This document shows positions 1 to 7,818 of a stretch of DNA of 64,000 bases, one piece after another; the stretch's first letter is position 1; every line of letters starts with the position of its first letter. Position numbers and translations under genes: made by a program. The DNA is from CAZMGB01 sp964565775 (GTDB lineage: Bacteria; Chloroflexota; Dehalococcoidia; DSTF01; JALHUB01), in the NCBI GenBank assembly GCA_964565775.1, contig CAZMGB010000007.1, positions 81,021-145,020 on the forward strand, given 5' to 3'. The notes beneath the pieces were generated by a model that saw only the letters and a program-made list of their open reading frames with translations, was not told where the DNA came from and searched no databases.

Positions 1-1080
1 GTAGTGCGCCTTGTGATAGCAAAGCTCCGCGACCCGCCGCAGCCCCTGTTTGCCCAGCGCGCAGAGGTAGACCGTGGCCGCCAGCGCCACAAGCTGTTCG
101 CTTGTGCAGATGTTCGATCTCGCCCGCTCGCGGCGGATGTGCTGCTCCCGCGTCTGGAGCGTCATCACGTAGCCCACACGGCCGTCGGCATCGTGCGTGC
201 GCCCGACGACCCGCCCCGGCATCTGCCGCAGGTACTCCTGGCGGCAGGCGAAGAGCCCCACGTACGGCCCACCGAAGCTCAGCGGCACGCCCAATGGCTG
301 GCCTTCGCCGACAACGATGTCCGCACCGTACTCGCCGGGGGCCCGGAAGACCCCCAGCGAGATAGGCTCAACCGCCACGACGAACAGGCCTCCTGCCGCA
401 TGAGCATGCTGCTCCAGACCAGCAACGTCCTCCAGCAAGCCGAAGAAGTTGGGCTGCTGGACGGCCAGGCAGGCGTGTCCCTCGCCCAGGGAAGCGCTCC
501 CGGGCTCCAGGATGTCCAGCCCCAGGCCACGAGCCTCCACGTAGGTGCGCACCGTCGACTGATAGTGAGGATGCACCGTCGATAGGAGGGCCACACGGTC
601 GCGTCGCGTGATGGAGGCAGCCATGAGGCAGGCCTCGGCCAGGGCGCTGGCGCCGTCGTACATGCCGGCGTTGGCCACGTCCATGCCAGTGAGCTCGCAG
701 ACCAGCGACTGGAACTCGAAGACGGTCTGGAGGGTGCCCTGACTGACCTCCGGCTGGTAGGGCGTGTAGGCCGTCGCGAACTCACCGCGACTCAAGACGT
801 GCTGCACGACGCTGGGGACGAAGTGGCGGTACGCACCCGCCCCCAGAAAGCAGGCCAGAGTAGAACCGTCCGACCGCTCACCCGCCACGCGGTTCTCGGC
901 CGCCAGGACCTCCAGCTCGCGCCGGAGCTCCGCCTCCGAGAGAGGCGGCGGCAGCCTCATGGACGGATCGCGCAGATCTTTGGGAATGTCGGCGAACAGC
1001 TCCTCGACCGACCCGACGCCGATCGTTTCCAGCATCGCCCGCCGGTCGTCGTCGGTGTTCGCGATGTAGGGGCTGGGCAC
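1..1080 (-). CDS. gcvPA: Glycine dehydrogenase (decarboxylating) subunit 1, 3' end cut by window edge
   Basis: Half of the split P-protein of the glycine cleavage system; with GcvPB it decarboxylates glycine on PLP and passes aminomethyl to lipoyl-GcvH. The minus frame is open for 360 codons from GTG at 1080 to the window edge, against about 445 residues usual for the family. The recognisable run FEFQSLVCELTGMDVANAGM lies near residues 121-140. GTG at 1080 was chosen because it follows the gcvH stop by 12 bases and has a purine-rich GCAGGGGG just before it. The gene is third in gcvT-gcvH-gcvPA; gcvPB is expected beyond the left edge but is not seen. Confidence 0.93.
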   Translation of the reverse strand, partial: MPSPYIANTDDDRRAMLETIGVGSVEELFADIPKDLRDPSMRLPPPLSEAELRRELEVLAAENRVAGERSDGSTLACFLGAGAYRHFVPSVVQHVLSRGEFATAYTPYQPEVSQGTLQTVFEFQSLVCELTGMDVANAGMYDGASALAEACLMAASITRRDRVALLSTVHPHYQSTVRTYVEARGLGLDILEPGSASLGEGHACLAVQQPNFFGLLEDVAGLEQHAHAAGGLFVVAVEPISLGVFRAPGEYGADIVVGEGQPLGVPLSFGGPYVGLFACRQEYLRQMPGRVVGRTHDADGRVGYVMTLQTREQHIRRERARSNICTSEQLVALAATVYLCALGKQGLRRVAELCYHKAHY

Positions 1081-1092
1081 GATTGCCCCCTG

Positions 1093-1482
<390 letters not shown>

Positions 1483-1494
1483 TCCTTGCCCTTT

Positions 1495-2601
1495 CTATGC
1501 AGCCTTCCCTCGCCGGTAGAATGGCCGCGCCACCACCCGCGCCGCCAGCCGCCTGCCCCGTACGTCCACCTCCACCTGCGTCCCCTCCGAGGCCAGATCG
1601 GATGCGACGTAGCCCATCGCGATGCTCACCCCCAGCGTGGGGGAGAAGCCGCCGCTCGTAACTCTACCCACTTGCTCGTCGCCGCGCAAGATCGCGCAGC
1701 CCGAACGCATGATGCCCGGCGCTACCGCCGCCAGGCAGACAAGATGCCGCTCGACGCCCCGCTCCCGCGCGGCCAGCACCGCCTCCTTGCCGACGAAGTC
1801 GTCATCGTCAAGGCTGAGCACCCAGCCCATTCCCGCCTCCCACGGGTTCGTTGAGGTGTCAATGTCGTTGCCGTACAGGGCCAGGGCGGCCTCCAGCCGC
1901 AGGCTGTCGCGGGCGCCCAGGCCGCAGGGCTGTACTCCCAGCGCCGTCACCTCATCCCAGATGGCGCCGCCCAGCTCCGGCAACGTCACTATCTCGAAGC
2001 CGTCCTCGCCAGTGTAGCCCGTCCGCGAGATGAACACTCTGTCGCCCGACCACGCCAACTCCGCGCAGCCCCGACGCGGCACCGCCCCCACCGCCTCCCG
2101 TCCCAGCACCCGGCCCAGACGCTCGCGGGCCTCCGGCCCCTGGAGCGCCAGCATTGCCGTCGCTCCCTGCACGTCCTCGACCTTCGCGTCCATTCCCGGC
2201 GCCACCAGCCCGCTGATGCAGTCGTGGTCGCGGGCGGCGTTCACGGCATTCCCCACGACCAGGAAACGCTCCTCCTCCAGCCGGTAGACGAAGAGGTCGT
2301 CCAGGATTCCGCCGTCCTCCTGGAGGAGGAGGGCGTAGTGCCCCTGACCCGGCGCCAGCCGCCGCACGTCGAAGCTGACGGCGCGGCGCAGGAGCGACGC
2401 GGCACCGCTGCCCGTGACGCGAAGGCGGGCCATGTGGGAGATGTCGAAGAGGCCGCAGCGCTGGCGCACCGCCCGGTGCTCCTCGATGATGCCGACGAAC
2501 TGGAGCGGCAGCTCCCACCCGGCGAAGGGCACCATGCGCGCGCCCAGCGCCCGGTGCCGTCCATCGAGAGGGCTATGCCTGGGGACCTCTGACTCGCTCA
2601 T
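1495..2601 (-). CDS. gcvT: Glycine cleavage system T protein (aminomethyltransferase)
   Basis: Transfers the one-carbon unit from aminomethyl-GcvH to tetrahydrofolate, releasing ammonia. The protein has 368 residues, the normal family size (E. coli 364). The N-terminal stretch RMVPFAGWELPLQF and the GYTGEDGFEI segment are typical of GcvT. The frame opens further upstream, but ATG at 2601 is preferred because GGAGGA lies about 8 bases before it and homology begins right after. It is the first gene of the gcv operon; no glycine riboswitch aptamer was recognised in the 174 bases upstream. Confidence 0.96.
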   Translation of the reverse strand: MSESEVPRHSPLDGRHRALGARMVPFAGWELPLQFVGIIEEHRAVRQRCGLFDISHMARLRVTGSGAASLLRRAVSFDVRRLAPGQGHYALLLQEDGGILDDLFVYRLEEERFLVVGNAVNAARDHDCISGLVAPGMDAKVEDVQGATAMLALQGPEARERLGRVLGREAVGAVPRRGCAELAWSGDRVFISRTGYTGEDGFEIVTLPELGGAIWDEVTALGVQPCGLGARDSLRLEAALALYGNDIDTSTNPWEAGMGWVLSLDDDDFVGKEAVLAARERGVERHLVCLAAVAPGIMRSGCAILRGDEQVGRVTSGGFSPTLGVSIAMGYVASDLASEGTQVEVDVRGRRLAARVVARPFYRRGKAA

Positions 2602-2775
2602 GCCATCACCGTTCCTCCGGAAGCGACGCGCCCCGCGGCCATCAAGGGTTTCGATAGCCTCAAATTCGCACAGACAAGACGCAGATCCCTCCGCCCGCCA
2701 ATGTGGTGTGGCCAATCTGTGTGCTTCTGTGGCTAATCATGTGCCAACACAATGAAAGGTGCCGCCCATCCGGCG

Positions 2776-3654
2776 TCACGCCGGCACCCACTTCCGACGC
2801 CCCTCCCCCGTCAGCGTCATCCGCCCCACCCCGGGGAAGGGGCAGTGGACCGACACCACGAGAGCGTTCTCGCGGACGGCCCGCTCCATCAACCGCTTCT
2901 TCGTTTCCAGCGACACCAGGGGCAGCACGTCGAACGCGGCTATCCAGGCCGGCCGTTCGAGCTGCACCTCGTGCTGGGCGATGTCCCCCACATAGAGCGC
3001 CGTCTCGCCCCCCGACACGATAACGACGCTCGCATGGTCCGCGGTGTGCCCCGGCGACGGGATCACCGTGATCTCCCCCGTCACGCTCTCCTCACCGTCG
3101 ATCAGCTCGAGCTGTCCGCTCTCCTCCACCGGCAGAAGGTTCTCCGCCAGGTAGGTGGCACGCGTCCGCTCGTTGGGGTGCGTGGCCGCCTGCCACTCGC
3201 CCCGCTGTAGCAGGTAGCGGGCACGCGGGAACGTGGCCACCAGCTTCTTCTCGCCGCCCGGCTCATTCGCCGGCAGGTAGCGGGTGTTCCAGCCGCAGTG
3301 ATCCGCGTGAAGGTGGGTGTTGATCACGACATCCACGTCCTGCGGCTGAACGCCCTGTGCCGACAGCTCGGCGAGGAGGTTCCCTTCCGCCAGCGGCGAC
3401 GACTGGGCCCGAATGCGTTCCTTATCGCCGACGCCGGTCTCGATGAGGATCGTCCTGCCCTCAGATCTCACCAGCACGCTGTTCAGGCCAAGCGGGATGC
3501 GGTGCTGGTCGTCGAGTCGATCCCTCGCATAGCGTTCCCAGGCCGTACGCGGCACCACGCCGAAGACGGCGCCGGCGTCCTGATAGAATACTCCGTCGCT
3601 GAGAATGACAAGATCGAGATTCCCGACGCGAAACCTGTTCTTCCGTTCGGCCAT
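2776..3654 (-). CDS. Metallo-beta-lactamase-fold hydrolase
   Basis: A 292-residue MBL-fold protein with the metal-binding motif HLHADH (H114, H116, D118, H119) and later metal-ligand positions around SPGHTADH and YVGDIAQHEV. The layout resembles quorum-quenching lactonase or uncharacterised MBL hydrolases; the substrate cannot be read from sequence. The frame could start at 3759, but the extra 35 residues look non-conserved, so ATG at 3654 is preferred. It lies upstream of gcvT on the same strand with a 174-base gap, so it is probably separately expressed or only loosely linked to the gcv genes. Confidence 0.85.
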   Translation of the reverse strand: MAERKNRFRVGNLDLVILSDGVFYQDAGAVFGVVPRTAWERYARDRLDDQHRIPLGLNSVLVRSEGRTILIETGVGDKERIRAQSSPLAEGNLLAELSAQGVQPQDVDVVINTHLHADHCGWNTRYLPANEPGGEKKLVATFPRARYLLQRGEWQAATHPNERTRATYLAENLLPVEESGQLELIDGEESVTGEITVIPSPGHTADHASVVIVSGGETALYVGDIAQHEVQLERPAWIAAFDVLPLVSLETKKRLMERAVRENALVVSVHCPFPGVGRMTLTGEGRRKWVPA

Positions 3655-3834
3655 GGGAGCTGTTGGCTTTCCCTGCCGTGGGAGGGCAAACCAAAGATAC
3701 AGTGACCCCGCGCGCCCCGTCAAACGTCCGCCCCGTGCCCTCTGGGCCGCGCTCTTCATTCCCTGGACTTCGGTTGCAATACGGCCCCCTGTGATTTATT
3801 CTTCCCCTACCGCTGGGAAAGGAGCCCCCGACCG

Positions 3835-4770
3835 ATGGCTACGCCACACGCCTACTTCCAGAAGCGCTTCGTCCCCCTCGAGGAGGCGAAGATCGGCATC
3901 ATGACCCACGCCTTCCTCTACGGCACGGCCACCTTCGAGGGCATCCGCGGCAACTGGAGCGATGACCAGGGGCAGCTCTACCTCTTCCGCCTCCGCGACC
4001 ACTTCCAGCGCCTCCGCAAGAGCTGCCGCATCCTTCGCATCGACCTCCCCTACTCGGAAGATGAGCTGTGTGACCTCACGGTGAAGCTCGTAGGAATGTG
4101 CGGCTACCGCGAGGACGTGTACATCCGGCCCATCGCCTACAAGAGCTCTGAGGTCATCGGCGTGCGCATGCACGACATAGAGGACGACTTCCTGATGTTC
4201 GTCGCCCCCTTTGGCCCATACCTGGACATCGAGAAGGGTATCCGTTGCATGACCTCGTCCTGGCGCCGGGTGCCGGACATGGGCATACCCGCCCGCGCCA
4301 AGGTCAACGGCCTCTACGTCAACTCCGCCCTCGCCAAGACGGAAGCGCAGGAGAACGGTTTCGACGAAGCGATCATGCTCAACGACGACGGCCATGTCTC
4401 CGAGGGCAGCGGCGAGAACATCTTCATCGTCGAGGACGGCCGCCTCATCACGCCCCCCGTCTCCGACAACATACTCGTCGGAATCACCCGCGATACCGCC
4501 ATCCAGCTCGCCCGCGATGAGCTCGGCAGCGAGACCGTCGAGCGCCCGATCGACCGCAGCGAGCTCTACGTCGCCGACGAGTGCTTCATGACCGGCACCG
4601 CCGCCCACGTCTCCGCCATCGTCGAGGTCGACCGGCGCCCCATAGGCGACGGCCGGGTCGGGCCCATCACCGCCGAGCTCCAGCGCTGGTACTTCAATAC
4701 CCTGCGCGGCCGCACCGAGAAGTACGACCACTGGCTCACGCCCGTCACCCCCAAGCCAGTGGAGGCGTAG
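3835..4770 (+). CDS. ilvE: Branched-chain amino acid aminotransferase (class IV)
   Basis: PLP enzyme for the last step of Val, Leu and Ile synthesis, using glutamate as donor. The 311-residue length is normal. Class IV marks include HAFLYGTATFEGIRG at the N-terminus, the PLP lysine K156 in RAKVNGLYVNS, the EGSGENIF segment and the SDNILVGITRD motif. A good ribosome site, GAAAGGAG, lies about 12 bases before the ATG. It is only 3 kb from the T-box-controlled ilv/leu operon but has its own upstream gap, so it may be controlled separately. D-amino-acid or ADC-lyase relatives share the fold, but the length and motifs fit IlvE best. Confidence 0.93.
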   Translation: MATPHAYFQKRFVPLEEAKIGIMTHAFLYGTATFEGIRGNWSDDQGQLYLFRLRDHFQRLRKSCRILRIDLPYSEDELCDLTVKLVGMCGYREDVYIRPIAYKSSEVIGVRMHDIEDDFLMFVAPFGPYLDIEKGIRCMTSSWRRVPDMGIPARAKVNGLYVNSALAKTEAQENGFDEAIMLNDDGHVSEGSGENIFIVEDGRLITPPVSDNILVGITRDTAIQLARDELGSETVERPIDRSELYVADECFMTGTAAHVSAIVEVDRRPIGDGRVGPITAELQRWYFNTLRGRTEKYDHWLTPVTPKPVEA

Positions 4771-4771
4771 A

Positions 4772-5671
4772 ATGGACTATCGTCCTCCCCGCCGGCTGGG
4801 CACCATCGTCGGCGGAGCGATGGCGCTCTGGTCATTCGTTCTCATGTCCGTCCTCCTCAGCCGGGGACTGACCCAGCCCATATCGCTGGCGCTGCTCGGG
4901 CCCTACCTGGCGGCCGCCGCATTCTTCTTCATGGCCTGCCTCTTCGCCTACTGGACCTTCGGCTGCCACACCCTCCGTTACGTCATCGACCGCAACGGTC
5001 TGGCTATCCACTGGGGCCTAGTCCGCCAGGTCATCCCGATGGACCGCATCGAGCGCCTGGTCCCCGGCCGCCGCCTGCCCGAGCCCCGCGTCGAGGGAGT
5101 TAGCTGGCTCGGCCATCACGTCGGCCGCGGCCACGTCGAAGGCGTCGGCGACACCCTCTTTTACGCCACGCACCGCTCCCGCAACGACCTTCTCTACGTC
5201 GTAACGCCGTCCGGGGCGTACGGCCTCTCCGTCGAGGACGAGGCCCGTTTCGCCCGCGAGCTCCAGACGCGACAGGCCCAGGGCGTTCTCTATCAGCTAC
5301 AGCAAGAGCCGGAGCGCATCGGCCTGGCCGCCCAGCCCTTCTGGGCGGACCGTCTCGCTCAAGGGCTGGCGGCCGCCGCCATCCTCGCCTGCATCCTCGT
5401 CTTCGCCACCGTCTTCGGGCGCTACCCGGCGCTCTCTGAAACTATGCCCCTCTCTTTTCCATCGCTGGGCGGCATCACCCGCATCGCCTCCAAAGAAGAG
5501 CTGCTGACGCTGCCCACCACCGCCTTCGGCATCCTCCTCGTGAACCTGATCCTCGGCTACGCCCTCCACGCCTGGGATCGCATCCTGGGGTATCTCCTCT
5601 TCATCGGCGCCATCGGCCTCCAGCTCACCTTCCTCGCGGCGGCCGTTATCGCCCTTAGCTGGCAGTCGTAG
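4772..5671 (+). CDS. Membrane protein with bacterial PH-like domain
   Basis: A 299-residue membrane protein starting two bases after the ilvE stop. Two membrane helices lie at about residues 12-30 and 38-62. A PH-domain-like beta segment follows (LRYVIDRNGLAIHWGLVRQVIPMDRIERLVPG, here given as residues about 69-98 in the classic VIPMDRIERL style). Two to three further helices lie near 190-210, 245-265 and 270-295. Function is unknown; such proteins are usually annotated as PH domain-containing. The tight spacing suggests co-transcription with ilvE without implying a metabolic link. Confidence 0.75.
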   Translation: MDYRPPRRLGTIVGGAMALWSFVLMSVLLSRGLTQPISLALLGPYLAAAAFFFMACLFAYWTFGCHTLRYVIDRNGLAIHWGLVRQVIPMDRIERLVPGRRLPEPRVEGVSWLGHHVGRGHVEGVGDTLFYATHRSRNDLLYVVTPSGAYGLSVEDEARFARELQTRQAQGVLYQLQQEPERIGLAAQPFWADRLAQGLAAAAILACILVFATVFGRYPALSETMPLSFPSLGGITRIASKEELLTLPTTAFGILLVNLILGYALHAWDRILGYLLFIGAIGLQLTFLAAAVIALSWQS

Positions 5672-5766
5672 CCGTTGGTCCCCCATTGTCATGCAACCGT
5701 GGTAACAGCGACGACATGCGTCGGCGGACGGTCATCAACAAGACGACCCGATGGAGCTCGATCTTC

Positions 5767-5824
5767 GTAGGTCGGGGTCTTGAGACCCCGACGGGTTCGC
5801 GAGGGTCTGAAGACCCCCGCCTAC
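5767..5824. repeat. REPIN-like double hairpin with GTAG/CTAC ends
   Basis: A 58-base element opening with GTAG (5767-5770) and closing with CTAC (5821-5824). Hairpin 1 is TCGGGGTC-TTGA-GACCCCGA (5772-5791); hairpin 2 is GGGTC-TGAA-GACCC (5803-5816). Two inverted hairpins each flanked by a GTAG foot is the layout of REPINs moved by REP-associated tyrosine transposases. The same plan with different stem bases occurs at 12220-12268, so structure rather than sequence is shared. Confidence 0.7.
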
Positions 5825-5841
5825 CAAGCTAGAATCTTCCC

Positions 5842-7089
5842 ATGAGATACGATCTTGTCGTCGTCGGCGCCGGGCCCGCCGGCAGCACCCTCGCCCGCGA
5901 GATGGCCGGCTCCGGCGCCTCCGTCCTCCTCCTCGACCGCGCCCGCTTCCCCCGCGACAAGCCCTGCGGCGGCGGCGCCACCGTTCGCGCCGCCCGTCGG
6001 CTCCCTTTCGACCTGGCGTCCGTCACCGAGAGGACAGTGTGGGGGGCGCGCTTCAGCCTCCGCCACGGAGCCGCCTTCGAGCGCTCCTACCCATCTCCCT
6101 TGACGTACATGACCCAGCGCCGCCACCTCGACGCGTTTCTCGTCGAGAAGGCGTGCGCCGAAGGCGCTCGCTTCCTCGACGGCCTTCACGTCAAGTCCAT
6201 CGACCGCGAGGACGGAGGCTTCATCGTTCGGAGCAACGGCGACGCCTTCCAGGCTCGCGCCGTCGCCGGCGCCGACGGCGCCAACGGCGTCGTCGCGGCC
6301 GCCCTCGGTCTCGCCCCCTGCGAGGCCGCCGTCGCCCTCGAGGCGAACCTGCCCTGCTCCGGTGAAACGATGGAGCAGTGGGAGAAGACCGTCGGCCTCG
6401 ACCTCGGCGCACTCCCCGGCGGCTACGGCTGGGTCTTCCCCAAGGGTGACCACCTGAACGTCGGCGTCGGCGGATGGAGGTTCATCGGCCCCAGCCTGCG
6501 CCGCCACCTATCGGCCCTCTGCCGCCAGCACGGCTTCGACGAAGCACGACTCCGCGATCTGCGCGGCCACCACCTGCCGATGCGAATGCCCCGCGCCGCC
6601 ATCGTCCGCGGCCCGGCTCTTCTGGTGGGCGACGCGGCCGGCCTCGTCGACCCCCTCTCCGGCGAGGGCATCCACACCGCCATCCGCAGCGCCCAGCTCG
6701 CCGCCGAGGCCCTGCGTCGATACCTGGCGGGGGAGGAGACCACACTGGCGTCCTACCAGTCAGCGGTCGACGGCGAGATCATGCCGGAGCTGGCGTTCTC
6801 TCACCAGCTCCAGGATGTCTTTCACTACACGCCGGGCCCCTACGTGGCCGTCCTGCGCCACAGTGACCTCTTCTGGCGCGTCCTCTGCCGCTTCATCCGG
6901 GGCGACCTCACCTACACTCGCTTTCGGGCACGCTTCGGCCCCCTCCTACCCCTGCTCGAAGCATGGGCGAAGGTCGCCCGCCGCCACTGGGACAAGGTGG
7001 AGGGACGAAGAAGACGGGCCAGCCAGCCCCTCGACAGGCCGGCCCTTAAGCGCTCTTCCTCCTCCCCGGACCCGAAACGTCGCCGCTAG
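5842..7089 (+). CDS. Geranylgeranyl reductase family FAD-dependent oxidoreductase
   Basis: A 415-residue flavoprotein with the N-terminal FAD-binding motif VVVGAGPAGS (residues about 6-15), the PCGGGA signature after the second strand, and the C-terminal FAD contact GDAAGLVDPLSGEGIHTAI. This is the digeranylgeranylglycerophospholipid/geranylgeranyl reductase group (also menaquinone-side-chain and chlorophyll-type reductases), which saturate prenyl double bonds. In a heterotrophic bacterium, action on quinone or carotenoid prenyl chains is plausible but is inference. The last 30 residues are basic and low in complexity. It stands alone between a REPIN-like repeat and the ilv promoter. Confidence 0.85.
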   Translation: MRYDLVVVGAGPAGSTLAREMAGSGASVLLLDRARFPRDKPCGGGATVRAARRLPFDLASVTERTVWGARFSLRHGAAFERSYPSPLTYMTQRRHLDAFLVEKACAEGARFLDGLHVKSIDREDGGFIVRSNGDAFQARAVAGADGANGVVAAALGLAPCEAAVALEANLPCSGETMEQWEKTVGLDLGALPGGYGWVFPKGDHLNVGVGGWRFIGPSLRRHLSALCRQHGFDEARLRDLRGHHLPMRMPRAAIVRGPALLVGDAAGLVDPLSGEGIHTAIRSAQLAAEALRRYLAGEETTLASYQSAVDGEIMPELAFSHQLQDVFHYTPGPYVAVLRHSDLFWRVLCRFIRGDLTYTRFRARFGPLLPLLEAWAKVARRHWDKVEGRRRRASQPLDRPALKRSSSSPDPKRRR

Positions 7090-7193
7090 GCGAGGTCGCC
7101 GTACAGCGCCCCACCGGCAGCCCGAACGGAAACATCCAAGGCAAAGGAACCGCCCGCTCTCTTCACACCCGAGCTCGTTTCCCCGTTGCTTGC

Positions 7194-7223
7194 TTGACAA
7201 AACGGAAGGCCCTACTCTACACT
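7194..7223 (+). promoter_or_regulatory. Sigma-70-like promoter of the T-box/ilv operon
   Basis: TTGACA at 7194-7199 and TACACT at 7218-7223 are separated by 18 bases. This is the best housekeeping-type promoter in the window. It places the transcription start near 7230, just ahead of the T-box stem I. Confidence 0.8.
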
Positions 7224-7231
7224 AAAGCCCA

Positions 7232-7511
7232 AGCTCACTAGGAAAAGGCGAAGAAGGGGAGTAGTAGATCTCCGTCAAGCCTCAGAGAGCCGGGACAAGG
7301 CCTAGCCAGCGGCAGGCACGGTGAGAAGCCCGGCGGCGAAAGCGGCTCGAACTCGCCCCGGAGCCTCTGGGCCCAAACTCCCTCGAACGGGGAGCGGTAG
7401 GTGCAGGCGGTTCGCGACCGTTAGAGCGCTAGAGGTGCCCCGATCGCATGATCGGGGAAGAAGGGTGGCACCGTCCCGTCCCCGCGGGATCCCTTTGGGG
7501 ACGGGACTTTT
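7232..7511 (+). promoter_or_regulatory. T-box leader RNA, probable Leu (CUC) specifier
   Basis: A tRNA-sensing T-box. The conserved antiterminator sequence AGAAGGGTGGCACCG is at 7459-7473. Stem I starts with GGGG-AGTA (7256-7263) facing GAA-CTC-G-CCCC (7349-7359). The AGUA/GAA pair forms the usual specifier-loop turn, which makes CTC at 7352-7354 the specifier (Leu). AGAGAG-CCGGG near 7284-7294 pairs back to CCCGG at 7329-7333. Stem II is CTCCC/GGGGAG (7378-7394) and stem III is CCCCGATC-gcat-GATCGGGG (7438-7457). The TGGC bulge (7466-7469) would pair with the tRNA 3' end. Uncharged tRNA is expected to favour read-through into ilvB. Confidence 0.93.
7473..7511 (+). terminator. T-box intrinsic terminator
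   Basis: GTCCCGTCCCC (7473-7483) and GGGGACGGGAC (7497-7507) form a perfect 11-bp stem followed by TTTT (7508-7511). The 5' arm overlaps the end of the T-box antiterminator sequence, so the two folds exclude each other. Confidence 0.93.
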
Positions 7512-7539
7512 CTAACTGCCCTGTTCACTGGTAATCAGG

Positions 7540-7707
7540 ATGACCACAGATCGACTGACGACAATGGCCCCCCGGGAGGCACACGCGGTCTCGGCTCCGG
7601 CCTCAGCCCGCTGGGCGGGAAAGGCTTGCGCCCGAGACCGTGCCGTACTCCTCTTACTCCTCCTCCTAGGCCGCGCCCCACTGGGGACGGCCCTCCTCAC
7701 CCCATAA
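7540..7707 (+). CDS. Putative leucine leader peptide (55 aa) between T-box and ilvB
   Basis: A short open frame starting 29 bases after the T-box terminator. Residues 37-43 are seven consecutive leucines, coded CTC CTC TTA CTC CTC CTC CTA, and LGTALL follows near the end. TTA and CTA are scarce in the neighbouring genes. Immediately after the Leu run, 7669-7692 can fold as GGCCG-CCCC/GGGG-CGGCC. Its 5' arm GGCCGC can alternatively pair with GCGGCC at 7728-7733. This matches the logic of Leu attenuation or leader-peptide control. No U-rich terminator follows, so control might be on ilvB translation. The ribosome site is weak; ATG 7564 is an alternative start. A chance CTC microsatellite cannot be excluded. 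Confidence 0.55.
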   Translation: MTTDRLTTMAPREAHAVSAPASARWAGKACARDRAVLLLLLLLGRAPLGTALLTP

Positions 7708-7818
7708 GCGTTCGGCCCGCCAATCCAGCGGCCGACAGAGGGCAGAACCAGATGGGACGCATCGCAGATTCGATAGAGTGCGCCAGTACGGCGCCGTCGG
7801 TCAGTTAGGGGACAAGCT

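Noticed and set aside
2602..2775. Glycine riboswitch before gcvT
   Set aside because: The region was read on the minus strand; no conserved glycine aptamer stems or GGAGAG-type core was recognised.
7648..7668. Leu run as a pure CTC microsatellite
   Set aside because: Not fully excluded, but the TTA and CTA codons break the repeat and keep Leu, and the frame, position and following hairpin fit a leader; kept as a finding with a stated test.
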